NCBI RefSeq assembly: GCF_025463825.1
Contig: NZ_JAODBG010000119.1
Coordinates: forward strand, 62,001 to 126,000
DNA: 64,000 nucleotides
Direction of reading: 5' to 3'
DNA from: Cryobacterium sp.
GTDB taxonomy: Bacteria > Actinomycetota > Actinomycetes > Actinomycetales > Microbacteriaceae
Shown in pieces: positions 1 to 7,814 of the stretch (positions within the stretch are counted from its first letter, which is position 1; each line of letters opens with the position of its first letter). The notes under the pieces are model-generated. The model worked only from the letters and a program-made list of their open reading frames with translations. It was not told where the DNA came from and did no database searches. The position numbers were made by a program, and so were the translations under genes.

Positions 1-283
1 GTGTCGAACGGGTCCGCGGGCGGGCCGGGCGGGCGGGCGGCCGGCGGACGCGGGCGGCTGCGTCGGGCGTGATCGCGGGCACCGCGGTTCCGACCACGAC
101 GGCCAGGTCCGGGGACACGGACGCGATCGGCGTCGGCGGCACGGGTACAGGCACCGGCGCCAGGGCGGACGGTTCCACGGTTTCAGCGGCGAGGGCTTCG
201 GCTTCGCGGCGGGCGCGCAACTCACGGCGCGTGGGAAGCGCGCCGTCGCCCTCGGGCGAACCGGCTGGGCCGGAAAAAGTCAC
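1..283 (-). CDS. 5' end of an unidentified protein, cut by the window edge
   Basis: A minus-strand reading frame opens at a GTG at 283 with an AAAGGA ribosome site about 7 nt upstream and stays open to the window edge (94 codons). The product begins VTFSGPAGSPEG, carries a TRRELRARREAEA stretch and then a Pro/Ala/Val-rich low-complexity region. Starts with TRRELR are common at the cytoplasmic N-terminus of membrane-anchored actinobacterial proteins, including cell-wall hydrolases, but no catalytic domain falls inside the window, so I assign no function. Confidence 0.55.
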   Translation of the reverse strand, partial: MTFSGPAGSPEGDGALPTRRELRARREAEALAAETVEPSALAPVPVPVPPTPIASVSPDLAVVVGTAVPAITPDAAARVRRPPARPARPRTRST

Positions 284-407
284 AGATATTCCTTTAGACG
301 GCCAAAACCGGGAGGGGACTTTCCAACCTTAACTGATGCGGGCCGCTCCTGTCGCATTGAGCGTTACGTTTTCGTGACATTGGTGCGACATCCGCGCGAC
401 TATCTGG
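284..407. other. Intergenic stretch, no clear element
   Basis: The 124 bp between the HNH endonuclease stop and the next minus-strand start contain the AAAGGA ribosome site of the downstream gene. I see no convincing terminator or operator. Confidence 0.4.
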
Positions 408-917
408 TCATGCGGCGCTCTGCGCGGCCGGCGCGAGGAACTCGTCCCACTGCGGCAGCGGCCGCTCCACCCCGCTCAGGGTCCACGTCGTACCCTGCGG
501 CATCCGCGGGTTGAAGTGCATGGCCCAGCCCATTTCCGCGGGGGTGCGGTCGCTTTTGAGGTTGTTGCAGCGCAGGCAGCAGGCGACCAGGTTGTCCCAG
601 GTGTCGCGGCCGCCGCGGGACCGCGGCTGCACGTGGTCGATGGTGCTGGCGGATTTGCCGCAGTAGCAGCAGCGGTGCTCGTCGCGCCGCAGCACCCCGC
701 GCCGGCTGACCGGCACCGACCGGGAGCGCGGCAGGCGCACGTACCGGGTGAGCAGGATGACGCTGGGCCGCTCCCACGGCCCGGTGGCCGCCCACACCGG
801 GTGGCCTTGGTCTGCCTGGATGATGGTTGCCTTCTGATTCATGACGAGCACGAGTGCACGCTTGAACGAAACGACCGCAAGGGGTTCATACCCTGCGTTG
901 AGGACCAGTGTGCGCAT
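408..917 (-). CDS. HNH endonuclease family protein
   Basis: The 169-aa product begins MRTLVLNAGYEPL and has an HNH nuclease fold in its second half: two CxxC-type pairs (CCYCGK and CCLRCNN) that would bind zinc, and the S-T-I-D-H-V core that supplies the metal-coordinating His. This compact HNH family is widespread in Actinobacteria; its physiological substrate is not established. The ATG at 917 was chosen because GGGAG lies 5 nt upstream and the conserved MRTLVLN start fits; an open frame extends further 5' without a better site. It is preceded by an unusual leader with an upstream ORF and two terminators, suggesting conditional expression. Confidence 0.88.
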   Translation of the reverse strand: MRTLVLNAGYEPLAVVSFKRALVLVMNQKATIIQADQGHPVWAATGPWERPSVILLTRYVRLPRSRSVPVSRRGVLRRDEHRCCYCGKSASTIDHVQPRSRGGRDTWDNLVACCLRCNNLKSDRTPAEMGWAMHFNPRMPQGTTWTLSGVERPLPQWDEFLAPAAQSAA

Positions 918-1135
918 GCGCTCCCTTTCGAAAAAGGCTGGACGGCTTCCAGCCATTCGAACTGCTGCCTGATGTCGACGGGGAGGAGGGGCAGGCAAAC
1001 AAAAAGGGGCGTCGTCATCATGACAACGCCCCTCGGGCCACAGAGCTCGAAGCCCCCCCGATAGATTTGACTGCTGTGCCGCAACACAAAGCGTCCGCGC
1101 ACATCCATGGTGTGGATCGTGCGTAGCTTGCGCAT
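839..1135 (-). CDS. Possible leader peptide / upstream ORF of the HNH gene
   Basis: A 98-codon frame starts at an ATG with a near-ideal AGGAGAG site 3 nt upstream. It runs through two terminator-like hairpins (1005-1033 and 936-954) and stops 79 nt inside the HNH gene in another frame. The product (MRKLRTIHTMDVRGRF...) matches no family I know and its second half is Ser/Cys/Pro-rich without domain character. The arrangement looks like translation-dependent attenuation: ribosomes on this frame would keep both terminators from folding. It could instead be a small real protein whose transcript ends at the first hairpin. Confidence 0.45.
   Translation of the reverse strand: MRKLRTIHTMDVRGRFVLRHSSQIYRGGFELCGPRGVVMMTTPLFVCLPLLPVDIRQQFEWLEAVQPFSKGSACAHWSSTQGMNPLRSFRSSVHSCSS
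931..954 (-). terminator. Terminator hairpin directly before the HNH ribosome site
   Basis: On the minus strand GGCTGGA pairs with TCCAGCC (948-954 with 936-942) across a 5-nt loop, followed at once by five T residues. The T tract ends 13 nt before the HNH ATG. A terminator here would stop transcription just before the gene, as in an attenuator. Confidence 0.6.
1001..1033 (-). terminator. First terminator in the HNH leader
   Basis: Minus-strand AGGGGCGT (1026-1033) pairs with ACGCCCCT (1005-1012), extended inside by GTCAT/ATGAC with one mismatch, and is followed by five T residues. This is a textbook intrinsic terminator. It lies inside the 98-codon upstream ORF. Confidence 0.7.
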
Positions 1136-1180
1136 CGGCTCTCCTGTAATCCCGCAGAACATCAGGGGATCAGGTTAACT

Positions 1181-1219
1181 CACAAATGGTGCGCCGCGAA
1201 ACGTGGCGCACCATTTGTG
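1181..1219 (-). terminator. Terminator hairpin downstream of the NlpC/P60 gene
   Basis: A perfect 15-bp inverted repeat, CACAAATGGTGCGCC with its complement, has a 9-nt loop. It lies 56 nt past the hydrolase stop codon. There is no strong T tract, so efficiency is uncertain. Confidence 0.6.
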
Positions 1220-1274
1220 CTAGGCGTTACCCAGTGTTAACCGGCCAGGACCGACAAGCGGCTGCCGCCGGGCG

Positions 1275-2135
1275 TCAGATGCCCAGGCGCACGATGAAGT
1301 AGTCGCTGGTCCAGAGCGGCTGAACGCGCACGGCGGCTCCTTCATACGGGGCGTGCAAAATGTTGCCGTTGCCGGCATAGAACCCGTCGTGCCCGTCCAT
1401 AATCACCAGGTCGCCCGGCTGGGCGTCGGCCAGCGCGATACGGGTGCCGGCGGCACCCTGCCCGGTGGAGGAGTGCGGCAACGAGATGCCGAACTGGGCG
1501 TACACGTACATGACGAAGCCCGAGCAGTCGAAGCCGGCCGGAGTGGCGCCGCCGTACACGTACGGCACACCCTGGTACTGCAGGGCGACGTTGTACACCG
1601 AGGCGAGGTGGAAGCTGGGGTAGGTGGGGCTGGCGGCGAACTCGGCCGCGGACGGTCCGGAGTAGGAAGCAGCGTAGCTGGTCATCGATGCGGCGGCAGC
1701 GACCCGGGTGGCTTCCGCAGCTTCCGCGGCTTCCGCAGCTTCCGCGGCGTCGATGTCGGCCTGCGGGGTGGACGAGAAGCCGTCTTCGGCCACAGTGACG
1801 GTGGCGGCCGCGTTGTCCACGGCCACGTTCTGGGCGCCCGCCTTGGTCAATTCGGTGGCATCGGTGGCGGCGAAGGTCGATTCGGTGTCCGAGGGCGCGA
1901 ACGCGTACGCGGGCAGGGCCATCGTCGCGACGAGCCCGGTCGCGAGGGTCATCATCACCATGCTGCCGACCTGGCCGCGTCGGGCCGCGCGTTTGACCGG
2001 GGTGCCCGGTCGCACCACGGTGCGGGGGCGGATCTCCATCTGCGTCGCGCGCAGCGGCTCCACGGCGGTGGGACGAACGGCGAGCGCCGTTGAACGTCGG
2101 GGGCGGGTGAACAGTCTTCTACCTAATACAGCCAA
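1275..2135 (-). CDS. Secreted NlpC/P60 peptidoglycan endopeptidase
   Basis: The 286-aa protein has a basic N-terminus, one membrane or signal segment at about residues 57-78 (ending ALPAYA), a Glu/Ala repeat at 130-142, and a C-terminal NlpC/P60 domain from about 175. The catalytic Cys is C204 in FDCSGF, with His249 and His261 as further candidate active-site residues. The family cuts gamma-D-Glu-diamino acid bonds in peptidoglycan outside the membrane during growth and division. The start is a TTG at 2135 with GGAGG 7 nt upstream; no better ATG precedes the membrane segment. Confidence 0.9.
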   Translation of the reverse strand: MAVLGRRLFTRPRRSTALAVRPTAVEPLRATQMEIRPRTVVRPGTPVKRAARRGQVGSMVMMTLATGLVATMALPAYAFAPSDTESTFAATDATELTKAGAQNVAVDNAAATVTVAEDGFSSTPQADIDAAEAAEAAEAAEATRVAAAASMTSYAASYSGPSAAEFAASPTYPSFHLASVYNVALQYQGVPYVYGGATPAGFDCSGFVMYVYAQFGISLPHSSTGQGAAGTRIALADAQPGDLVIMDGHDGFYAGNGNILHAPYEGAAVRVQPLWTSDYFIVRLGI

Positions 2136-2379
2136 AAGTTAACCTCCGGCGCCTCGACAACACTAGGTAGTTGCCCCGTCCGATGCGGCTGACCGCGTGA
2201 AATTACCGCGACAGGAGACGGGCGGAAAAGAGGCGTCCTGCGCGGGCCCGACGGTCGACCTCTGACCTGTGGGCAGGTTGAACGCTACGTGACGAAAAAG
2301 CGTTTGTCACCCCGAAAACACTGAATCTAACGAATTGGTAACGAACCTGTGAATCCGCCCAGATATTCGGCTGGTTTTC
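2136..2379. other. 5' region of the NlpC/P60 gene
   Basis: This 244-bp gap separates the iron regulator stop from the NlpC/P60 start. Such hydrolase genes are sometimes preceded by c-di-AMP riboswitches in Actinobacteria; I looked for the conserved core and did not find it convincingly. A weak GTGAC/GTCAC dyad lies near 2290-2310. Confidence 0.35.
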
Positions 2380-3087
2380 CTACACCCCAACGGGGGGCGT
2401 GGTCACGAAGATGTGGCCGGCGACCTCGTTGGGCAGCTCGAGCCCGTCGCCGAAGCCCTCCACCTGGACCAGCACGTAGGAACCGACGGCGGAGAACACG
2501 CCGGTGTTGCCCGGCATCACCCCCGACTGCTTGAGTTGCGCGAGGAGTTCGGGGTCGAACTGAACCGGTTCGCCCATGCGGCGGATGACCGCGCTGACGG
2601 GCGTCGGCGATGCCGCGACGATGTCGAGAAGATTGGTGACTCCGGCCATGAACGCCACCGCGGGCGAATCGCCCAACTCGTCGAGCCCTGGGATCGGGTT
2701 GCCGTACGGGGATTCGGTGGGGTGCCCGAGGATTTCGAGAATCTTGCGCTCGACCTGTTCGCTCATCACGTGCTCCCAGCGGCAGGCTTCGTCGTGGACG
2801 AACTCCCACTCGAGGCCGATCACGTCGCTGAGCAGGCGCTCGGCGAGGCGGTGCTTGCGCATCACGTGCACGGCCTTGGTGCGTCCACTGAAAGTCAATT
2901 CGAGGTGGCGGTCGCCGGACACGACGACGAGACCGTCCCGCTCCATGCGCGCCACCGTCTGGGAGACCGTCGGCCCGGAGTGTCCCAGCCGCTCCGAGAT
3001 CCGTGCGCGGAGAGGAACGATGTTCTCCTCCTCCAGATCGAGGATCGTGCGGAGATACATCTCGGTCGTGTCGATAAGGTCAGTCAT
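2380..3087 (-). CDS. ideR: Iron-dependent transcriptional regulator, DtxR/IdeR family
   Basis: The 235-aa protein has an N-terminal winged helix (recognition region SGPTVSQTVARME), a dimerisation/metal domain and a C-terminal SH3-like domain. Metal ligands match DtxR exactly: Met10, Cys102, Glu105 and His106 for the primary site, and His79, Glu83 and His98 for the ancillary site. Cys at 102 favours Fe(II) over Mn(II), so this is an IdeR/DtxR type rather than MntR. It would repress siderophore and iron-uptake genes when iron is plentiful. The ATG at 3087 has GGGAGG just upstream; an ATG at 3108 lacks a site. Confidence 0.92.
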   Translation of the reverse strand: MTDLIDTTEMYLRTILDLEEENIVPLRARISERLGHSGPTVSQTVARMERDGLVVVSGDRHLELTFSGRTKAVHVMRKHRLAERLLSDVIGLEWEFVHDEACRWEHVMSEQVERKILEILGHPTESPYGNPIPGLDELGDSPAVAFMAGVTNLLDIVAASPTPVSAVIRRMGEPVQFDPELLAQLKQSGVMPGNTGVFSAVGSYVLVQVEGFGDGLELPNEVAGHIFVTTPPVGV

Positions 3088-3148
3088 TCCAGCCTCCCGC
3101 TCGGCCATATGTGCAACGCCACAACACTACCCGTGCGGCCCGGCCAAC

Positions 3149-3154
3149 TAGAAT
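3149..3154 (+). promoter_or_regulatory. -10 hexamer of a leaderless serC transcript
   Basis: TAGAAT ends 6 nt before the serC ATG and no ribosome site is visible, so transcription probably starts at the start codon. Confidence 0.55.
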
Positions 3155-3160
3155 CCTGTT

Positions 3161-4276
3161 ATGCCGGACCTACAGATCCCCAACGAATTGCTGCCCGCCG
3201 ACGGACGTTTTGGCTGCGGCCCGTCCAAGATCCGCCAGGAGCAGCTCGACTACCTCTCTGGTGCCGGCGCGAAGATTCTCGGCACCTCCCACCGCCAGGC
3301 GCCGGTGAAGAACCTCGTCGGCCGGGTCCGCGCGGGGCTCAGCGACCTGTTCCGTGCCCCCGAGGGCTACGAAATCGTCATGGGCAATGGCGGCTCGACC
3401 GCGTTCTGGGACGCCGCCGCGTTCTCGCTCATCGAGACCCGCGCCCAGAACCTCGTTTTCGGTGAGTTCGGCGGAAAGTTCGCGGCCGCCGCCGCCGCTC
3501 CGTTCCTTACCGCCCCCGACGTGATCACGTCCCCGGTCGGCTCGCGGGCCGCCGCCGTTCCCACCGAGGGCGTCGACGTGTACGCCTGGCCGCAGAACGA
3601 GACGTCCACGGGCGTCATGGCCCCGGTCACCCGGGTGCAGGGCGACGCGGGCGCGCTCACCGTCATCGACGCCACCAGCGCCGCCGCCGGCATCGACTTC
3701 GAGGCCGACCAGGCGGATGTCTACTACTTCGCCCCGCAGAAGAATCTCGCCTCGGATGGCGGCATCTGGTTCGCCCTCTTCTCCCCCGCCGCCATCGAGC
3801 GGGTCGAGCGCATCGCGGCCAGCGGCCGCTACATCCCCGAATTCCTCAGCCTCAAGAACGCCATCGACAACTCCCGCCTGAACCAGACGCTGAACACGCC
3901 CGCCGTGTCGACGCTGCTGCTGATGGAGAACCAGCTCGACTGGATCAACGGGAACGGTGGCCTCGCCTGGGCGTCCGCGCGCACCGCGGAATCCTCGTCG
4001 GTGTTGTACGACTGGGCCGCGACCGTGGATTACGCGACGCCGTTCGTGACCGACCCGAGCGACCGCTCGCAGGTCGTCGCCACGATCGACTTCGACGACA
4101 GCATCGACGCCGCCGCCATCGCCAAGGTGCTGCGCGCCAACGGCATCGTCGACACCGAGCCGTACCGCAAGCTCGGCCGCAACCAGCTGCGCGTGGCGAC
4201 GTTCACGGCGATCGAGCCGGCGGATGTGCGAAAGCTTGTCTCGTCGATCGAGTTCGTTGTGGCCAACCTGGGCTAA
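3161..4276 (+). CDS. serC: Phosphoserine transaminase
   Basis: The 371-aa product is a class V aminotransferase that converts 3-phosphohydroxypyruvate and glutamate to phosphoserine in the cytosolic serine pathway. It starts LQIPNELLPADGRFGCGPSK, the form typical of actinobacterial SerC, and has the PLP lysine in FAPQKN (about K194) with the G-N-G-G-S-T cofactor region near 75-80. Length is normal for the family. It is divergent from the iron regulator and followed 9 nt later by a DUF2530 gene. A -10 hexamer at 3149 places the start site at the ATG. Confidence 0.95.
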   Translation: MPDLQIPNELLPADGRFGCGPSKIRQEQLDYLSGAGAKILGTSHRQAPVKNLVGRVRAGLSDLFRAPEGYEIVMGNGGSTAFWDAAAFSLIETRAQNLVFGEFGGKFAAAAAAPFLTAPDVITSPVGSRAAAVPTEGVDVYAWPQNETSTGVMAPVTRVQGDAGALTVIDATSAAAGIDFEADQADVYYFAPQKNLASDGGIWFALFSPAAIERVERIAASGRYIPEFLSLKNAIDNSRLNQTLNTPAVSTLLLMENQLDWINGNGGLAWASARTAESSSVLYDWAATVDYATPFVTDPSDRSQVVATIDFDDSIDAAAIAKVLRANGIVDTEPYRKLGRNQLRVATFTAIEPADVRKLVSSIEFVVANLG

Positions 4277-4285
4277 CCTCAGGCC

Positions 4286-4519
4286 ATGCGGTTCTGGCTC
4301 AAAGACAGCGAACGCCGGCCAGACCCGCTGCCCGCCCGCGCGAATGCGCGGAAGGCGGTGGCAGCGGGGTCGGCGCTGTGGCTAGTCGCCCTGGCGTGCG
4401 CTGTCGTTTTCCGAGCTGAACTGCATGCCGCGGGCCTGGACTGGTGGCTGTGGTGCGCGGTCATCGGCCTGGCCCTTGGCCTGGCCGGTCTCGGCTTCGT
4501 GCTGCTCCGGCGCCGCTGA
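4286..4519 (+). CDS. DUF2530 small membrane protein
   Basis: A 77-aa protein with a charged N-terminus (RFWLKDSERRPDPLPARA) and two predicted transmembrane segments at about 27-45 and 52-72, ending in LLRRR. This fits the DUF2530 family, which is actinobacterial and of unknown function. It probably shares a transcript with serC. Its last 138 bp overlap antiparallel with the 3' end of the DUF3027 gene. Confidence 0.8.
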   Translation: MRFWLKDSERRPDPLPARANARKAVAAGSALWLVALACAVVFRAELHAAGLDWWLWCAVIGLALGLAGLGFVLLRRR

Positions 4520-5137
4520 CGGCTCGCTCAACTGGGAAGCGGTGAGCGCCTCGTCGAAGTCGATGCCGTCGAGTACGTCCACGCCGTCGTCGGCGACGTC
4601 GTCGGATTCGGCGCTCTCGTCGTCGGTGTCCTCGTCGCTGTCGTCGTCGTCCTCGTCGCCGTAGTCCTCGTCGACGAGCTCGACGGCGGCCAGTTCCTCC
4701 GCGACCTTCACATCGGCCAGCCGGTCGCTCCACGGCACCCACTCCGGTGCCAGCAGCGCGTCGTCGCCGGGCATCAACTCGGTCTCCAGCACCTGCGGTT
4801 CGGCGTCGCCGTCCACCCGGGACAGGCTGACCGTCCACCGCCAGCCCGGGTAGCCGGTCATCAGGCAGTCGAAGAGCAACGACAGCACGTGCTCGCCCTC
4901 CACGATGTAGCCGAGCGGTTCACCGATCGTGTTGGCCGGCGTGATCAGTTCCAGAGCGGTCCTGGCCTGGTCGGTTGCGCCGGCGAGCACCTCGTCGGCC
5001 TCCCACACCTCGTCGACGTCGGCTTCGACCGCGGTATCGCTCGGCGCATCGGCGGGCGAGGCCGTAGCGGCCTCCTCCGTCGGAGCCGTGGCCACCGGTG
5101 TCTTCTGCGGCGGGGTGGGATCGAACGGATCAAGCAT
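4382..5137 (-). CDS. DUF3027 family protein
   Basis: The 251-aa product has a conserved folded part at about 35-140 (including EPLGYIVEGEHVLSLLFDC and GYPGWRWTVSLSRVDG) characteristic of DUF3027, then a long acidic tail (D/E runs near 165-205) and a Gln/Pro-rich C-terminus. Function is unknown. The ATG at 5137 overlaps the stop of the upstream cold-shock gene by 8 nt, so translation is probably coupled. The 3' end overlaps the convergent DUF2530 gene by 138 bp. Confidence 0.85.
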   Translation of the reverse strand: MLDPFDPTPPQKTPVATAPTEEAATASPADAPSDTAVEADVDEVWEADEVLAGATDQARTALELITPANTIGEPLGYIVEGEHVLSLLFDCLMTGYPGWRWTVSLSRVDGDAEPQVLETELMPGDDALLAPEWVPWSDRLADVKVAEELAAVELVDEDYGDEDDDDSDEDTDDESAESDDVADDGVDVLDGIDFDEALTASQLSEPSAAPEQHEAETGQAKGQADDRAPQPPVQARGMQFSSENDSARQGD

Positions 5138-5510
5138 CCAGTTCCTCGGCAACCTTGCGCAGCATGGCCGCGATCTTCTTGCTGTGCGAGCTGTCCGGGT
5201 AGCGTCCACGGCGCAGGCTCGCGCCGATGCCGTCGAGCAGCTTGACCAGGTCCTCGACGATGATCGCCATGTCATCGGCCGGCTTACGGCTGAGCTTGGC
5301 CAGGCTCGGCGGTGCCTCCAGGACGCGCACGGACAGCGCCTGTGCGCCGCGTTTGCCGTCGGCGATGCCGAACTCGAGTTTCATCCCCGCCTTCACCGTC
5401 ACTCCGGCGGGCACCGCAGATGCGTGCAGGAAGACTTCGTGGCCGTCATCGGAACTGATGAAGCCAAAACCCTTCTCCTCGTCGTAGAACTTGACTTTGC
5501 CGGTGGGCAT
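5130..5510 (-). CDS. Two-part cold-shock domain protein
   Basis: Residues 1-65 form a cold-shock domain that binds single-stranded nucleic acid: GKVKFYDEEKGFGFI (RNP1) and EVFLHASAV (RNP2). Unlike CspA it continues for about 60 residues as a basic, helical C-terminal extension. The 126-aa architecture recurs in Actinobacteria upstream of DUF3027. It probably acts as an RNA chaperone; the role of the extension is unknown. It overlaps the DUF3027 start by 8 nt. Confidence 0.9.
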   Translation of the reverse strand: MPTGKVKFYDEEKGFGFISSDDGHEVFLHASAVPAGVTVKAGMKLEFGIADGKRGAQALSVRVLEAPPSLAKLSRKPADDMAIIVEDLVKLLDGIGASLRRGRYPDSSHSKKIAAMLRKVAEELDA

Positions 5511-5592
5511 CTGAACCTCGCTGTGATTTTGGGGCGCGCAGAATGCGTGCCAACCAGATACAGCTTATTCCGTTGTAGCTGACCGTGCCCCG

Positions 5593-5598
5593 TATCCT
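5593..5598 (+). promoter_or_regulatory. -10 hexamer, leaderless small membrane gene
   Basis: TATCCT ends 6 nt before the GTG start at 5605. No Shine-Dalgarno sequence is present. Confidence 0.5.
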
Positions 5599-5604
5599 TG
5601 GACT

Positions 5605-5880
5605 GTGACCACTCAAACCCCACACGATCCCGGCCGTCTCGAGAAGATCCTGGCGTACATGGTCGCGGGTGTCGTCGGGCTGTCGATCCTGGCCTTCCTA
5701 GCCGTCATCCTCGGCACCGCCGCCGGTGTCGGAGACAACGACGGATTCAGCCAGGGCGTCTGGCCGGCCGTGCTCACCCTGCCCCTGTTCGGTCTACCCC
5801 TCGGTTTCCTGCTGGTCATCACCCTGATGATCGTCAGCGGACTCCGCCGCGCACGCGAGGCCCGACAGAAGCAGGAGTAG
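5605..5880 (+). CDS. Small two-helix membrane protein
   Basis: A 91-aa protein starting at GTG, with hydrophobic segments at about 17-39 and 53-76 and a basic C-terminus (GLRRAREARQKQE). I recognise no family motif. It ends 5 nt before the next gene and is probably co-transcribed with it. The -10 hexamer at 5593 supports the GTG start. Confidence 0.75.
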   Translation: MTTQTPHDPGRLEKILAYMVAGVVGLSILAFLAVILGTAAGVGDNDGFSQGVWPAVLTLPLFGLPLGFLLVITLMIVSGLRRAREARQKQE

Positions 5881-5885
5881 CCCAC

Positions 5886-7733
5886 ATGCTGACGCTCGCC
5901 TCACGCCTCCGCGCCCTGGACGACGCAGCACTGCGCCGCACGATCGCCCTGCGCGGAGTTCCCGCGCACGGCATCCACGACTTCTTCGACCTCGCCGAGG
6001 CGCTCCTGGCTCCCGACGCCCTCGAGTCGACGCTCTCCCGCCTGGACCGCAGCACCCTCGCGGTGCTGGCCGTGGCCGGCGAACTCGGGGAGCCCTCGAT
6101 GGCAGAGCTGATCGAAGGGCTCGCCGACCTCGGCCACGACACGCTCGACGCCGCCGACATCGCCGCCAGGGTCGCGCGCCTCGAGGAGCTGATGCTGGTG
6201 AGTGCCGAGGACGGTACCGTGGTGCCTTTCGCCGCGGTGACCGCGCAGCTGCGCGGCTGGCCCCAGCGCGGTCTGCCGAGCGCCGCGGACCTGGCCGGGG
6301 TGCCGGCGCCCGCCCCGCTCGCTCCGCTCTCAGCCACGGACAATCGCTTCACCGAGCGCCTGGCTGCGGAGCGCGCCTTCGCTGCCGTGTCATCGATCGC
6401 CGAGCTGCTCACCGAGCTCGGCCAGGAACCGGCCCGCGAGCTCAGCCGTGGCGGTCTGGGCCTGCCGGACACCAAGCGCCTCGCCACGGCGATGGGAATC
6501 GACGTCGATGAGGTCGCCCCTCTCGTCAGTGTCGCCGAACGGGCCGGCCTGGTCACCCTCGGCGGCGGTTACTGGGTGCAGTCCCCCGCCGGCGAAACCT
6601 GGCCGATCGACGGCGCCGCGGCGCGCTGGGGAGTCCTGGCCGCATCCTGGCTCGACGCTCTGCCACCGGATGTGCGTGAGATCCTGGCCCAACGGCCCGG
6701 TGTCGCCTGGGGCGATGCCATGCACCGTTTCGTGGCGTGGCTCTACCCGGCCGGCGGCGCCTGGATGGACGAACGGATCGCCGTCTTCGCCCGGGATGCC
6801 GAACTGATCGGGATCACCGCGCGCCAGACGACGAGCGCGGCGGGCGCGTTGGTGCTCGTCGGCGACATCGACGCGGCCGTGGGCATCATCGCCGCCTCGC
6901 TGCCCGCCGAGGTGGCGACCGTGTACCTGCAGCACGACCTGTCCGTCGTCGCACCCGGACCGTTGTCGCCGTGGATCGATGCCCGGCTGCGCACCTTCGC
7001 GGATGTCGAGAGCCGCGAACTGGCCGCGACGTACCGGCTGAGCGGAGCATCGGTCAACCGCGCCCTCGCCACCGGTGACGACGCCGACTCGCTGTTGGCA
7101 TTCCTCGCGTCGATCTCCGTCACCGGGATTCCGCAGCCCGTCGACTACCTCATCCGCGACGCCGCCGACCGGTACGGGCGGGTGCGGGTGGGCAGCTCGC
7201 GCCCCGACGAGCAGGCCGGCGCCAGCTACATCGCCTCGGACGACATCGAGCTGCTCGCCGCCATCGCCGTGGACCAGACCGTCGCCCCGCTCGGGCTGAC
7301 GCCGGTGTCCACCACCCGGCTGAGCAGCCCGTTGCCGGCCGATACCGTGTTCTGGGCGCTCACCGACGCCCGGTACCCCGTCGCCGCCGAGAACGCGGCC
7401 GGCGAGATCGTGCATCCGCGCCGGCACGCGGTGAGCCCCCTTCCGCGCACCCCCGTGCCGGATCCCGGCATCGCTCTCGTGCAAACGCTGCGCGCCACCG
7501 ACGGGGGCGAGGCCAAGGCCGCCAACGCGTGGCTCGCCCGGCAGCTCGATTCGGCGATCAAGCACCGGCGGTCCGTGCTGGTCAGCGTCCAGATGCCCGG
7601 CGGTGAGGTTGTCGACTACCTGCTCGAACCGGCCAGCGTCGGCAACGGGCGGTTCCGGGCCCGCGACCGGCACGCCGACATTGAACGCACCCTGCCGCTG
7701 TCCAGCGTGGTGAGCATCACCCCTGCCCCGTGA
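5886..7733 (+). CDS. Helicase-associated protein, partner of the XPB helicase
   Basis: The 615-aa protein is largely helical and has no Walker motifs. It matches the large helicase-associated proteins found beside XPB genes in Actinobacteria; the C-terminal third (for example VLVSVQMPGGEVVDYLLEP, about 560-580) resembles the conserved WYL/XPB-associated part. It probably acts with the downstream helicase on DNA. The ATG at 5886 starts 5 nt after the preceding stop, and the conserved start MLTLASRLRALDD fits. Confidence 0.8.
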   Translation: MLTLASRLRALDDAALRRTIALRGVPAHGIHDFFDLAEALLAPDALESTLSRLDRSTLAVLAVAGELGEPSMAELIEGLADLGHDTLDAADIAARVARLEELMLVSAEDGTVVPFAAVTAQLRGWPQRGLPSAADLAGVPAPAPLAPLSATDNRFTERLAAERAFAAVSSIAELLTELGQEPARELSRGGLGLPDTKRLATAMGIDVDEVAPLVSVAERAGLVTLGGGYWVQSPAGETWPIDGAAARWGVLAASWLDALPPDVREILAQRPGVAWGDAMHRFVAWLYPAGGAWMDERIAVFARDAELIGITARQTTSAAGALVLVGDIDAAVGIIAASLPAEVATVYLQHDLSVVAPGPLSPWIDARLRTFADVESRELAATYRLSGASVNRALATGDDADSLLAFLASISVTGIPQPVDYLIRDAADRYGRVRVGSSRPDEQAGASYIASDDIELLAAIAVDQTVAPLGLTPVSTTRLSSPLPADTVFWALTDARYPVAAENAAGEIVHPRRHAVSPLPRTPVPDPGIALVQTLRATDGGEAKAANAWLARQLDSAIKHRRSVLVSVQMPGGEVVDYLLEPASVGNGRFRARDRHADIERTLPLSSVVSITPAP

Positions 7734-7800
7734 TCGGTCGGGCGGGGCGACGGACGGCGCTTCCCTGAACGCGGGTGCTGAGTCCGACGGCCCATCGGCG

Positions 7801-7806
7801 TACCAT
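7801..7806 (+). promoter_or_regulatory. Possible -10 hexamer before the XPB helicase
   Basis: TACCAT ends 8 nt before the ATG at 7815 and no ribosome site is visible. The spacing is slightly longer than at other candidate leaderless genes here. Confidence 0.4.
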
Positions 7807-7814
7807 TGACGGTT

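Noticed and set aside
2136-2379. c-di-AMP (ydaO) riboswitch upstream of the NlpC/P60 gene
   Set aside because: Expected in some actinobacterial hydrolase leaders, but the conserved core elements are not present in order.
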